A stretch of 64,000 nucleotides of DNA, taken from Zingiber officinale (lineage: Eukaryota > Streptophyta > Magnoliopsida > Zingiberales > Zingiberaceae). The stretch is from the NCBI RefSeq assembly GCF_018446385.1, contig NC_055986.1, positions 25,034,302 through 25,098,301 on the forward strand. Direction: 5' to 3'. The notes beneath the pieces are model-generated. The model was not told the origin of the DNA and did not search any database. It was given only the letters and a program-made list of their open reading frames with translations. Below are positions 10,304 through 21,200 of the stretch, piece after piece. The position numbers and the translations under genes were made by a program. The first letter of the stretch is position 1. Each line of letters begins with the position of its first letter.

Positions 10304-13300
10304 ATGGATTCCAAGCAAACCCTAGGAACTATGGCGGACGAGAAGAGATTGAGTGCTTTGGTGGAAGAGGAGGAGTCCAAAATTGCCCTTCTTTCCGTCT
10401 TCAAGAAAGGTAGCATCCGAAAGTATATCTTCCTCAACCTCCCCCCTCCGCCGCCGCACATGGAGAAAGCCGGAGGCAACGCCAGCCCTCGCGATCGGTT
10501 ACTCCGAGGAAGAAGGGAGGGAAATGAAAATGAAGATGAAGATAAAGACGGTCCGATCCTCTTTGGCCGGCACCCCAATTGCCATATCGTCTTGGATCAC
10601 CCCAGCGTCAGCCGCATCCACCTCGCCGCCCGCCTTGTTCCTTCCAAGCAAAAGTTATCCGTCATTGATCTCTCATCCGGTGATTATTAAATGTCTAGTT
10701 TTTTGCCCCATTCTTCATGATGTAGTTATTCATTATTCGTCCATTGCTTTCTGTGTACAGTTCATGGAACGTGGATTTCGGGAACTAGGATCGCGCCGAA
10801 CACTACTGTGGACATGGTGGATGGCGATTCACTGAGGTTTGGTGCTTCGACGAGGTTTTATAGGCTTCAGTGGCTCTCGGTGAGCCAGGCGATGGAAATG
10901 GAGAACCCGTTGGAACCTGTCCTTGAAGGCAAAGAAGAAACTTATCAGGCATTGATTCAAGTCCTTTGATCTCAATAAAAATGTCGTCTTTTGTGCAATT
11001 TTTGCTTGAAGTTTGATCTTTCAGGAGGATTGTGGAGAGTTACTTGCTGGAGGTTATGATTTGCTGTTGCCCAATGTAATCCCGTCTGCACCGCCTTTGC
11101 CGGAAGTTTCGAGTTCATCACCTTTGCCACCTGGAATAGCGCAGCGGAGCCCAGAGAGGAAGGTGACTGAAGTACAAAGATCAAATTTGCTTTCTTCTGC
11201 GCCAGAAGAAGTTTTGAATTCATCACTTCTTCCATCAATAACGGAAAACCAAAGCGCTTCAAAGGAGTTGGAAATTGAGAACTTAGGTTTCCCTTCTGTT
11301 GCGCCAATAGGAATGGAGCTGCGGAGCCCAGACGGGAAGGTGACGGAAGTACAGAGATCAAGCTTTCTTTCTGTTGTGCCAAAAGAAGAGCCTGCCCTTG
11401 AAGGCAAAAAAGAAACTTATCAGGTATTGATTCAAGTCCTTTGATCTCAATAAAAATGTCGTCTTTTGTGCAATCTTTGCTTGAAGTTTGATCTTTCAGG
11501 AGGATTGTGGAGAGTCACTCGCTGGAGACCATGCTTTGCTATTGTCCAATGTAATCCCTTCTGCACCGCCTTTGTCGGAAGTTTTGAGTTCATCACCTTT
11601 GCTACCGGGAATAGCGCAGCTGAGCCCAGAGAGGAAGGTGACTGGAGTACAAAGATCAAAATTTCTTTCTGCTGCGCCAAAAGAAGTTTTGAATTCGTCG
11701 CTTCTGCCATCAATAACTGAGCACCAAACCGCTTCAAAGGAGTTGGAAGTTGAGAACTTAGGTTTCCTTTTGGTTGCGCCAATGGAAACGGAGAAGCAGA
11801 GCCCTACGAGGAAGGAGACAGAAGCTGAGAGCTCAAGCTTCCTTTCTACTGCGCCAATTAAGAATTTGAACTCATCTATGCCACCAGAAAGGGAGAATCA
11901 CAGTCCACAGAGGAAGGAGCTCCAAGTTGAGAACTCAAGCTTCCATTGTAATTCACCAATGATGGAATCTAATGGATCTCTGATGTCAACTGTAGCAGTG
12001 GACTCGATCAAAATTATGAATTCATCAACTCTGCCACAGGATATGCAGCATCCGAGCCCGGTTTGGAAGGAGTCAGAAATTGAGAGCTCAAGCTTCCATT
12101 CTGTTGCAACAATGGTAGATTCTATTGCATCTTTGATGTCAACTGTGGTAGTGAACTCGAGTAAAATTTTGAACTCATCACCTCTGTCACAGAAAATGGA
12201 GCATCATAGCCCAGCAAGGAAGGTGCCAGAAGTTGAAAACTCAAGCTTCCATTCTGCTGCACCAATGGTCGAATCTTTTGGATCTTTGATGTCAGCTGTG
12301 GTAGTTGCTTCCAACGAAATTTTCAACTCATCATCTCTGCCAGAAGAAATGAATCGTCAGGGCCCGCCAAGGAAGGAGTCTGCAGTCGAGAACTCAACCT
12401 TCGATTCTTCTTCACCAATGGCGGAATCTATTGGATCCTTTATGTCAACTATGGTAGTGGACTCTAGCGAAATTTTGAATCCATCACCTCAATCACAGGA
12501 AGCAAAGCATCAGAGGCCATTAAGGAGAGAGCCAGAAGTTGAGAGCACAAGCCCTCGTTCAGCTGCACCAATAGAGTACTCAAACCCTCAGGTTTTGTCT
12601 GTTACTAATCTGTCATCAGAGCCAGAGCATCTGACCCCAAAGAGGTCTGATAAGAGGAGAGCATCATCTAGCCTCTTATCGAGGAGGAGCAAGATGAAAT
12701 CGCTTGGCTTCCTTAGCCTTGACACTGAAAGAGATAAGAAGAAAGTTCAACATGCAAAAACTGAGAGTGAAGGTGTTGATAAGGAAAACCACCATGTTTT
12801 TGAGCAAACCAAAAGAGAGGATAAACTCTGTAGAGTGCTATTTGACAATGAAGGAGAGAAGAAGCAAATCAGAGAAGAATTTTTTGATTCAGACAAGGAG
12901 AATGTCACCCCAATGTCATCGCGCCGCAAGATTATGAAGAGGAGCCCTCGAATTCTGCATCAATCCTTAGGCGTTGTAGAACAATCTAAGGTTGAGCAAA
13001 ATGCTATTATCCCTTCAGCTAACAGCTTTAAGAGCCAGAAAACATTGAAAGCTAATATATCTGCAGCAAAATCTGATCAGCAAGAGTTGATTGCAAGTTC
13101 ATGTTGGTTAGAAGACATTCATATTGATAAAGAAAACTCTATCATGGAATCTTGCAAGGGTAAGAAATCAAGGAAAACCTCAAGTCGGACTCCTCTGGTA
13201 GTTCAAGACAATGAAGAAGCATTTCCTTGCAACAAGGAGAATATGACGCCTGAAATTTCGGTATCTCTAAAGTCAAAAGAACTGCTTCTTAATAATACTT

Positions 13301-14496
13301 GTGCAAGAATTGAAAAGGAGATCATGAAGAAAAGAGTTGAAAGGATTCCGTTGCAGTCTCTGCTGAATAATACTCCTTCAAAACCTAATGATGCTCTACA
13401 TTCGATGAAGCCTTCCAAGGGTAATTCTGTTTCCATTGAAGATGACCTGGTCACAAAATGCCAACTGAATAATCGATCTATTGTAAGTTCCCTCTTTCGT
13501 TCTTTGCCTGCAACTTGATTTTATCAATGGATCATTTTGTTAATGTCAATGAAAATTTAAGACACAGCCCATGGGCGGTGAAGTGCTCCATAAAACAGAG
13601 GAGAGGAAAATCTGGCACCTTGTCGTCGATGCAAATTGCTTCCTAGATGAAGAATCAACAAAGTCCTTACGACTTTTAGAGGGATTAAAAGGGACTCATC
13701 TCATCATTCCTCAAATTGGTAAGCAGCTGAATTCTTACCTTGTTCGACATCCTCAGAGTTGGCTGATGCTATGTATTTTTTTTTCTCAGTATTAAGGGAA
13801 CTTGATTGCCTCAAGCGGCGTGAGAGTTTTTTCAGCAAATCAACAAAAATGGCATCCAAAGCACTGCAATGGATAGAAAAATGCATGGTGAACGTGAGCT
13901 GGTGGATTCATGTCCAGAGCTCGTTTGAGACTCTGCCAGCAGCACCAACCCCTCCCATTTCACCTCGGTCACCATTGTTTACTGGCCCTAAATCATCTTT
14001 CTCCTCCTGCGGAAACTTGACAGACATTGTTTCCCCGACTGCAGAAGACCACATCCTTGATTCCGCACTCTTTTTCAAGAACAGGAAAAGGGACGGACAA
14101 TTTGTCATCCTATCCAACAGCATCACGCTAAAGATCAAAGCCATGGCAGAGGTACGAATTTCAAATTTATACTTTTCCCAACTGTGGCCGCGGAATGGTC
14201 AGAGCTGAGAAAAATCGTCTTCTTTTCAGGGGTTGCTAAGCGAATCACCCAAGGATTTCCGCGCGAGTCTCGTGAATCCATTTTCAAAGAGGTTCCTATG
14301 GGCGAACAGCAGCCCGAGAGGATCAACTTGGTCCTGCTCCACTGATACTGCCCTATTCAATAACCATCTCCATCCAGAACCTTTAAGAAAAGTAGGCAAA
14401 GCACCTGCGGACGTGAAAGGGTTGAAGCTGATACTGCTTCACAATGCCCAGTTTGCCCAAACGAACTCTACCTTTCCATTCACAGGCAGTGAGTGA
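10304..14496 (+). CDS. PS1: FHA and PIN domain protein, PARALLEL SPINDLE 1-like
   Basis: The model has seven exons: 10304-10679, 10761-10948, 11025-11423, 11500-13482, 13568-13718, 13790-14151 and 14230-14496. They give 1241 aa with all phases closing. An FHA domain (about residues 84-170) has GRHPNCHIVL, SVSRIH and HGTWI. The middle is Ser-rich, with four 51-aa repeats and four KEN motifs (about 749, 787, 865, 900). A C-terminal PIN domain starts at VVDANCFLDE (D1003), with RELD (1035-1038) and LSNSITLKIKAMAEG. Arabidopsis PS1 has the same FHA-to-PIN layout and orients meiosis II spindles; its loss gives unreduced pollen. Oddities are an extra duplicated exon (exon 3), a GC donor at intron 2, and Ser where PIN relatives usually have Asp in 'LSND'. 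The ATG at 10331 (MADEKR) is an equally good start and resembles the Arabidopsis N-terminus. Confidence 0.87.
10915..11865 (+). repeat. 475-bp tandem duplication of an intron plus exon inside PS1
   Basis: Copy A (about 10915-11389) and copy B (about 11390-11865) each hold the end of a coding exon (LEGK-E-ETYQ), a 76-bp intron, and an exon starting EDCGE(L/S)LAG. The splice acceptors at 11024 and 11499 are exactly 475 bp apart. The intron copies are nearly identical, while the exon copies differ more. The duplication is in phase and adds 133 residues. Confidence 0.92.
11917..12528 (+). repeat. Four in-frame 153-bp (51-aa) repeats in PS1 exon 4
   Basis: Units run 11917-12069, 12070-12222, 12223-12375 and 12376-12528, with a partial fifth from 12529. 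The protein pattern is roughly E-x-x-V-E-N-S-S-F-H, then M-V-E-S-I-G-S-L-M-S-T-V-V-V, then ILNSS, then H-x-S-P-x-R-K. All units are exactly 51 codons. Earlier exon text (for example QRSPERKVTEV and LNSSLLPSITE) looks like older, more diverged versions. The region is Ser-rich and probably disordered. Confidence 0.9.
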
Positions 14497-14649
14497 GGAT
14501 TAAATTTATGGAACATGACACTGTAAAACATGTGCCTGAACTTGTGTTTTCATACAGTTGCAAGTAAGAAGTATTACAACCACAGCTTAGTTTGTGATAC
14601 TCTGGTTAAGAATCAAAAATATCATCGAACATATTTTTTTATAAAAAGT
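14497..14649. other. Short spacer between convergent genes
   Basis: Only 153 bp separate the PS1 stop codon (14494-14496) from the kinase stop codon on the opposite strand (14650-14652). The 3' untranslated regions of the two genes probably overlap. No clear terminator motif stands out. Confidence 0.5.
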
Positions 14650-15780
14650 TTAGAGAAGGTTTAAGGCAGCTACAACTTCTCCCATGGCGGGCCTGTTCCT
14701 GGAATGCTCTTCGGTGCAGTGGAAGGCCACTTCCAAGTATGCCCTCACCTCGCTCTCCACTACACCTTCGCTCCCCATCTCGCGGTCTAGAATCTCCGGG
14801 ATCCGCCCCTGCTCTACCATCCGGCGCACCCAGTTTACCAGCAGCATCTCTTTCCCTCTGGCGCCCCCCTCCTGTCGCACACCCAGGTTCGGCCGTCGCC
14901 CCGTCGCCACCTCCAGCATCAGTATCCCGAAGCTGTACACGTCCCCCTTCACCGTGGCCGCCGTCGCCCCTTCCCAGTACTCCGGCGCCATGTACCCCAC
15001 CGTCCCCGCTACCTGGGTCGACACGTGCGTGCGGGGCGCCTCCACCAGCCGCGCCAGTCCGAAGTCGGTGATGCGCGCCCCAAACCCCTCGTCCAGCAGC
15101 ACGTTGCTGGCCTTGATGTCGCGGTGGATCACCGCCGGGCGGCAGCCCTCGTGGAGAAAGGCCAGCCCCGCTGCCACTCCGCGCACGATGCCCAGCCGCG
15201 TCGGCCAAGGAAGCCGCCGGGGATGCCCCTCGGCGTCCGTCTCGTGCAGCCACTCGTCCAGGCTGCCGTGCTCGACGTACTCGTAGATCAGCAGGCGGTC
15301 GCGGCCCGCGACGCAAAACCCTAGCATGCGCACCAGGTTTGGGTGGCGGATCGGCCCTAGGGTGTCCATCTCCGCCTTGAACTCGCGCACGCCGTGCGCG
15401 GCGTCCGCGGAGAGCCGCTTCACCGCGACCGTGGCGCCCGACGAGAGCCGCGCCTTGTAGACGAACCCGAAGCTGCCGTCGCCGATGATGCCGTCCGCCG
15501 CGAAGTTCCTGGTGGCCGCGGCCAACTCCGACATGGAGATCTGGTCCAGGGACGGGTCGTACAAGGTGCTGCTCTCGCCGTCGGCGTAGGAAATGGACAA
15601 GGCGCCGGGACGGCCAAGCGAGCGGAGGACCGGCGAGTCCTCGACGGCGGATTCGATTAGGGGACCCGAACGGCGGGACTCAAAGCGGCGACTGCAGAGG
15701 AGGAGGATGACGACGAAAAGGAGGGAGACGAAGATGAAACTAGCTACAGTGGCGATCAGCACTTGGAGAGGCGACACCAT
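14650..15780 (-). CDS. Receptor-like serine/threonine kinase without ectodomain
   Basis: A single exon encodes 376 aa. Residues about 6-29 are a hydrophobic signal-anchor segment followed at once by SRRFESRR, so the kinase should face the cytosol. There is no leucine-rich or other ectodomain. The kinase core looks complete: GDGSFGFVYKA glycine loop (100-110), K121 in VAVKRLS, E137, IHRDIKASN (218-226), DFGLAR (239-244), APE (265-267) and a terminal RNRPAMGEVV block. HRD makes it an RD kinase. The sequence resembles the kinase part of monocot LRR receptor kinases of the PSKR/EMS1 (LRR-X) kind, but the subfamily is from memory. Third codon positions are strongly GC-rich. The start at 15780 is the first ATG and gives the membrane segment. 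The gene could be a truncated receptor or a bona fide short RLK acting with a partner. Confidence 0.85.
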   Translation of the reverse strand: MVSPLQVLIATVASFIFVSLLFVVILLLCSRRFESRRSGPLIESAVEDSPVLRSLGRPGALSISYADGESSTLYDPSLDQISMSELAAATRNFAADGIIGDGSFGFVYKARLSSGATVAVKRLSADAAHGVREFKAEMDTLGPIRHPNLVRMLGFCVAGRDRLLIYEYVEHGSLDEWLHETDAEGHPRRLPWPTRLGIVRGVAAGLAFLHEGCRPAVIHRDIKASNVLLDEGFGARITDFGLARLVEAPRTHVSTQVAGTVGYMAPEYWEGATAATVKGDVYSFGILMLEVATGRRPNLGVRQEGGARGKEMLLVNWVRRMVEQGRIPEILDREMGSEGVVESEVRAYLEVAFHCTEEHSRNRPAMGEVVAALNLL

Positions 15781-16082
15781 GGCCGCAGTGGACTCGAATT
15801 GGGGTCAAGACGAGGGTTTGAATGATGGGCCTCGATTGCTTGAAAGAAACGTTAAGAGGGAGGACAAGGAAGGCGACGGGAGCGTCATTTTGCGAGCAAG
15901 CCGACTCCGCGCCCCGCGTTTTGTTAGGGTATGCTCGCTTTCTGTTTGTGAAAAGTCTTCGGTCTTCTCTCGAAGTCAATTGCTTTGTGTTGTTTCACTC
16001 TTCTGCTTTCACGCCGGATCGATCACTTTGCAAATACAATTAATTATGATCTAACTACATTGTGCTTAAGGGGAAAAAAAAG
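15781..16082. other. Upstream region of the kinase gene
   Basis: This is the 5' flank of the minus-strand kinase, ending at a hAT MITE. Plus-strand ORFs overlapping it are shadows of the GC-rich gene. No confident TATA box was picked out. Confidence 0.35.
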
Positions 16083-16279
16083 CAGTGTTGAGAAAACCGG
16101 ATCGGTCGGTCTGACCGGTTGAATCACGAACCGATCCTTGATCCAGTCTGATCAATTACCAAAATCGAAAAAATAAAAAAATCAGTCAAAAATCTCTCAA
16201 ATCCGGTCAAAACTGTTCAAAATCTATCAAAATCGCCAGTCCAACTAGGATTGAAGTATAATTTTTAATTATTAAAACA

Positions 16280-16340
<61 letters not shown>

Positions 16341-16610
16341 TGAACCATCGGTTTGATCGGTCGAGCCTCAAAAATTTCAAGCTGAACACCTCATCGGTTC
16401 GATGACTGGTGAGGTATATATATATATGATTGAACCATCGGTTTGACCGGTCGAGCCTCAAAAATTTCAAGCTGAACACCTCACCGGTTCGATGACTAGT
16501 GAGGTATATATATATATATGATTGAACCATCGGTTTGACCGGTCGAGCCTCAAAAATTTCAAGCTGAACACCTCACCGGTTCGATGACCGACCCAGTTTT
16601 CAAAACACTG
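16083..16610. mobile_element. hAT MITE with perfect 8-bp target duplication and inner tandem repeats
   Basis: The 528-bp element begins CAGTGTTGAGAAAACCGG and ends with the imperfect complement, finishing AAAACACTG. It is flanked on both sides by AAAAAAAG (16075-16082 and 16611-16618). A TIR starting CAGTG with an 8-bp duplication is typical of hAT elements. Inside are an (AT)n run (about 16282-16337) and three tandem copies starting at 16337, 16427 and 16519. Each copy carries an ACCGGT-rich stretch and a short (AT)n. It lies about 300 bp upstream of the kinase start codon. Confidence 0.88.
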
Positions 16611-17663
16611 AAAAAAAGATATACCACTTTCAAAAAAATATACCACTTTCAAAAAAAAAATATCTTTGTGCAGCCTAATAAATCATTCACATTCAGGTAA
16701 GATAAACTTGTTAGAACATTGAAAGGTTGACAGTTGACAAGCCCAACTTGTTTGAATTTCCCTATCCTGTAGATGCTGATGTAGAAACACTATTCCTGAA
16801 GCAGATTAATGTCAACTTCGGCAATTTAATTTCGACCATTTGCTATTAACATTAAAACCACAGCTTGATTTTCTGCAGTAGATTCTATCTTACTGTTTGA
16901 GAAACTATCGTCATAACCCCACAGAAGTGTAAGCGACTTTTCACCCTGCAGTCAATTAGATTTTTCATCCCACTAGAACAACATAATATATATATATATA
17001 GATATAGTATGTTATAGTTGAGATTGTAATGGTAAGTGCGTAAGAAACTACTTCAACGCCTTGTCCTTGCATCAGGGCTCGGGAGCACAGCTAACGTGTT
17101 ATGTGAGATCGAATTTTATCATTAAGAAACAAAAACCTTGCTTTCCGATGCAATTTGTCATGGGAATGGTAGCCTAAGTTTATTTTGATAATGAAACATA
17201 AGAATGTTTATATAGCTATTTTTTATTAAAAAAAATAGCTATTTTTTTATATCTGGCATCCAACTTACGACTAAATCTGGAGTGGACGGTTCGACTCAAT
17301 ATTTTACTACTAAGTAAATCTAAAATGTAAGGTGGCTTATTACATGCCGCCTGAGCGCCATTAGTTGTTCAAACTTCATATGTATGCATTGTATAAGTTT
17401 TGAATCCTGATTGCATAGGAATAACACTCTGTCATTTGCCATCACACCATGCCACTTACCACCACATCATGCTATAGCGAATTTATAAGAAATTTCCCTT
17501 CAAATGGGACACGTAACTAAAAAATGTTGGACTCCTGGACTGCCTGGACTCCTGGGCTGCCTGTTACGAGCATTTCTCGATTTATCCTGGTACCAATGAA
17601 AAACTTTTATAAAACCAGACAGATCATCCCAGACTCAACGTTACCCAATTAATCATTTATTTT
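16611..17663. other. Intergenic sequence, nothing definite
   Basis: The region is AT-rich, with a short (TA)n at about 16987-17000. No ORF with recognisable similarity was found. Two 'ctcctgg' copies near 17532-17556 form a tiny local repeat. Confidence 0.4.
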
Positions 17664-17955
17664 ACCACCACACTATGCTAGATGGAAATAGCTATTCCTT
17701 TCATAGCAATTGGCCCACATAGCTATTCTAAAAGCATTTATTACATCAAAATGATATATATTTTCTGAGTAATAGTTATATGATAAAACACATTATTTAC
17801 CTAAAAATGACCACCACACCATGCCGGGTGGAAAATAGCTATTCCTTTCATAGCAATTGGCGCATAGAGCTTATTCTAAAAGCATTTATTATATCAAAAT
17901 GATATATATTTTCGAGTAATAGCTATATGATAAAACACATTATTTACCTAAAAAT
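17664..17955. repeat. 146-bp tandem duplication
   Basis: Copies 17664-17809 and 17810-17955 both start accaccacac(t/c)atgc and end in ttatttacctaaaaat. They differ by a few substitutions and small indels. Related phrases such as 'catcaccaccatgccacttacc' occur upstream (about 17440-17475), suggesting a larger, older repeat. No gene is involved. Confidence 0.85.
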
Positions 17956-18282
17956 TAAATGCATAACTAGGTTTCTATAACCTAAATAAACAAATAGAAC
18001 AATTTAAATAGATAGCAAAATAGTTTTGAACAACAATTACATTGTTTTAAACGAAAACTGAACACTTTAAATAAAAAAAACTCAATTCATCAGCATAAAT
18101 AACTATAACCTATTCTACAGGAATAACCCAAACAAAATTAATACAACATTCTCAGGTTAAGAACAAAAATTCCATAGTCATTTCAATGGTGGTCAAAATG
18201 ACACATTACGATAGCAGAAACTATCAGCTCAGTGTGATGTGCGTAAAACAAGGGAGTTAGAAAATAGAGTGCTTACATGAAA

Positions 18283-21200
18283 CTACCGGCTGCGTCTGCG
18301 TCTGCGATTGCAGGCCGCTATCGGAGGAAGCTTTTCGGAAGGCCCAGTAGGTAGCAGCTGCCCAGTCCCTTGCTCTATGCGTTTCTTCAGCTCTTGAAGA
18401 ATTCGAATTTGACCCAACTTTTCTGGAGATAACTTTTCCCAATAGATTCCTTGTATGTGCAGTCACTTTTTAGAATCACATTGAAATTTGATTAGGGAAG
18501 TGAAATGGAGGAATTCAACTATGGTACCTTGTGGCTTTGGTATTTTTGTGTTGGTGTAGATGACCTGAGTTGGAGTGCAGATAATGTCAACCGGCACATC
18601 ATGAACCAAGAGCTTATCCACTGGGATATCATCATTCACCAATTGCTTATCATGAACTGGGAACATATATAAGGTTTAGTGATTGCTACTGTGGATAAAA
18701 GGATTAAAGAAGCGGCAAATCATAAAACAAATGGGAGAACTTGAGGTATGGTATATACCGGATGTTACTATCATCGTATTGTCATCAATAGCTCCCATGT
18801 ATCGCAGCATTCCATACTCAAGTTCTGCAAAGCCCTGCAGGCCAGATGACAGATTATAGCAATGAAAATATATCCTGATGGCAATATTAAATGAGCATAA
18901 ATTGGCAAAAGAAGGAGACTGATTGCAACAAGATGGAAAACTTGCCTCGCCCTTGCCCAATCGTGCTCCAGTTCTTGGATCGACTGCAACTGAACCAATA
19001 ACTATCAAATCAACTTTTATTTTTTCATCCAAGCCAATAGGACGGCCATATTTTGCAGCTCCTACAGAAGTACATGCTTCCAAAATTGACCCAGAAGGTA
19101 GTGCCTCAGATTCTAGTACAGAGAAAAAACCAGTCCTCAGTCGTGGTTGAGGAGTCAACAATTGCTTCCCACCTGCATACACCACATTGCAACCTTATTC
19201 GAGAACAGGTAGCTCTTCTGTAAAGTTTGTCATAGATGAACCAATAAAAGGATTTGGTATTTTAAACTTGGTAGATGTATTAAAATATGCACGCCTCCAA
19301 TAACTCTTCACCTCCAAAAACTACAGAAAATATTACAGATAGGAACAATAAGATAATCGAGAAATGTTCCTTATTGTAACATCTATATATATATATATAT
19401 CCAACGGGCTGTTTGTTATTAGAATATAGCTCGCACAAAGTACAAGATTTCAACCAGTTGGCAAGGACTTTGTCCCATACAGTGTCCAATGGTACACAGT
19501 CCACCTAGTGTGGTGCAGACATTAAAAACATGCCAATGATAGCATTCTACTCTTTATGAAATCCTACTTGTAAGAAGTATCACTAAGGACATTGGCCTAA
19601 ACAAGTAAAACTTCTGCAAATGATCAATTAGCCCATGAATGTAGTTACATAAATGAAGTGCAAAACAATGACTAGAATATTAGCAAATTCTTTGACCTTT
19701 GTTGTATTCAAGAGAGATGGATTTTGTAAGGCTGGAAAATTTTAAAAAGTTTTAAATTCACCTGAAGAAGCATCCATCATTTGCTCCCTATGTGAGAAAA
19801 CTCTTCTGGTGGAGGCATCTATTAACTCTTTTTTTTTTTTCCTGATTCTCATGCAGGACTATAAGTGTAGAGCTATATTTCTATGGCAGGCTTTTGTCTA
19901 GGATCTGAATAATGGAACTTTATGAGGAATTGAGGGAGGGTTTTCAAGTAAAGAAAAAGGATGGTCCCGTGAACATGGCTCCTGTAAGAAGCGGAGTCAA
20001 AGGAGAAATCATATACCTCAAAATAGCATCCGGTAGACACAGATAATGCCACATCAAATAGTTGGAACAGGTATCTTTTAGTGCTCTTGTTGTCAATTTG
20101 TTATATTCTGATTTAATCAAGGAAAGAAATTTTAGACATTTTTAAAAATTATGAATAAACACTACATACTACTTGTTAAAATCTTAATACAGAAGCAAAA
20201 AAGGAGCCAAAAATTTTAAAAAAAAAATAAAGAAAGAATTGCAATCAGTGTGTTGGTATATGTATGGTCCTACTGTTTGCAGAAAAACAAAAGTTTACCT
20301 AGTAAAACCATAGCACAAAATGGAGATAATTAAAATCAGGTAACCTGTGAGTGTCAACAAGCGGACTTGTTTCTGAGGTGAATCAGGATTGACCTTCACA
20401 CATCCAGCCTTCTCAAATACATCCAACTGACCTAACTTAATTCCACAAGTACTTAAATAATTCAGAAACATCATTAACTCTATGTAACTAACAACACTTA
20501 TAAATTTGAACTAGACAAAGAAGACCAAGGGGTAGAAGCATTAGAAACTTGCCAAAGGTACCTGAATGTGACGTGCCCAACTGTTATGTAAAATTTAGAA
20601 GACTTGAAATGAAAACAAGGTAGAGCCACAGTTTGAACAACTCTCCTACTAATATGGAATTGATAAAAATTAGAATAATTTATGCTTCCACTTTTCAGGG
20701 GTTATTATGTTGTATGTAGCAACTGACATTGATAATCCATGACAGAAAATGTTAAGTATTAAAAAAAAAAACCGCAAAAGTCTCACTGCCACCACCATAC
20801 CCATCCACGTGCACGCATTCCTTTTCTTTTCCCCCTTTCTTCTTCCCCCCATTCTTCTTTTTCTTTCTACAGCGGCGACGAACGGCAGGTCCATCCCTGT
20901 TCTTCTTCTCCAAGCTTGCAACCCCTTCTCTTCTTCTTTTCTCTTCTTCAACGGCAACAAGCAACAAGCTTCCCCTTCCTTGCTGTCCTGCTTCTCGGCA
21001 GCACCGTCGGAGCTCCTCGGAGTGTACCGGAGCTCGCCGGACCACCAGAAAAGAGGGGAAAACAAAGCCCTAGTAGCTGCCCTCTTTTCTAGCAAAGCAC
21101 AGCAGCCACCGGAGCTAGCGGTGGCCTTCGCCGGAGCTATCCCAGCAGCCTTCTTTGTTTTCAACCTTCCCTAACTGCCATAGTTAGCTTTCGTTTTCTC

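Noticed and set aside
10168-10578. Minus-strand 136-codon ORF over PS1 exon 1
   Set aside because: It is antisense to the FHA-coding exon and has no similarity or splice logic.
14639-15660. Long ORFs in other frames over the kinase gene
   Set aside because: GC-rich third positions remove stops in the other frames; none has a domain.
16282-16337. Long (AT)n run as a regulatory element
   Set aside because: It is a microsatellite inside a MITE; nothing else supports a regulatory role.
20749-21174. 141-codon plus-strand ORF rich in Phe/Leu/Pro
   Set aside because: It lies wholly inside a solo LTR with target duplication, and its composition reflects CT-rich LTR sequence.
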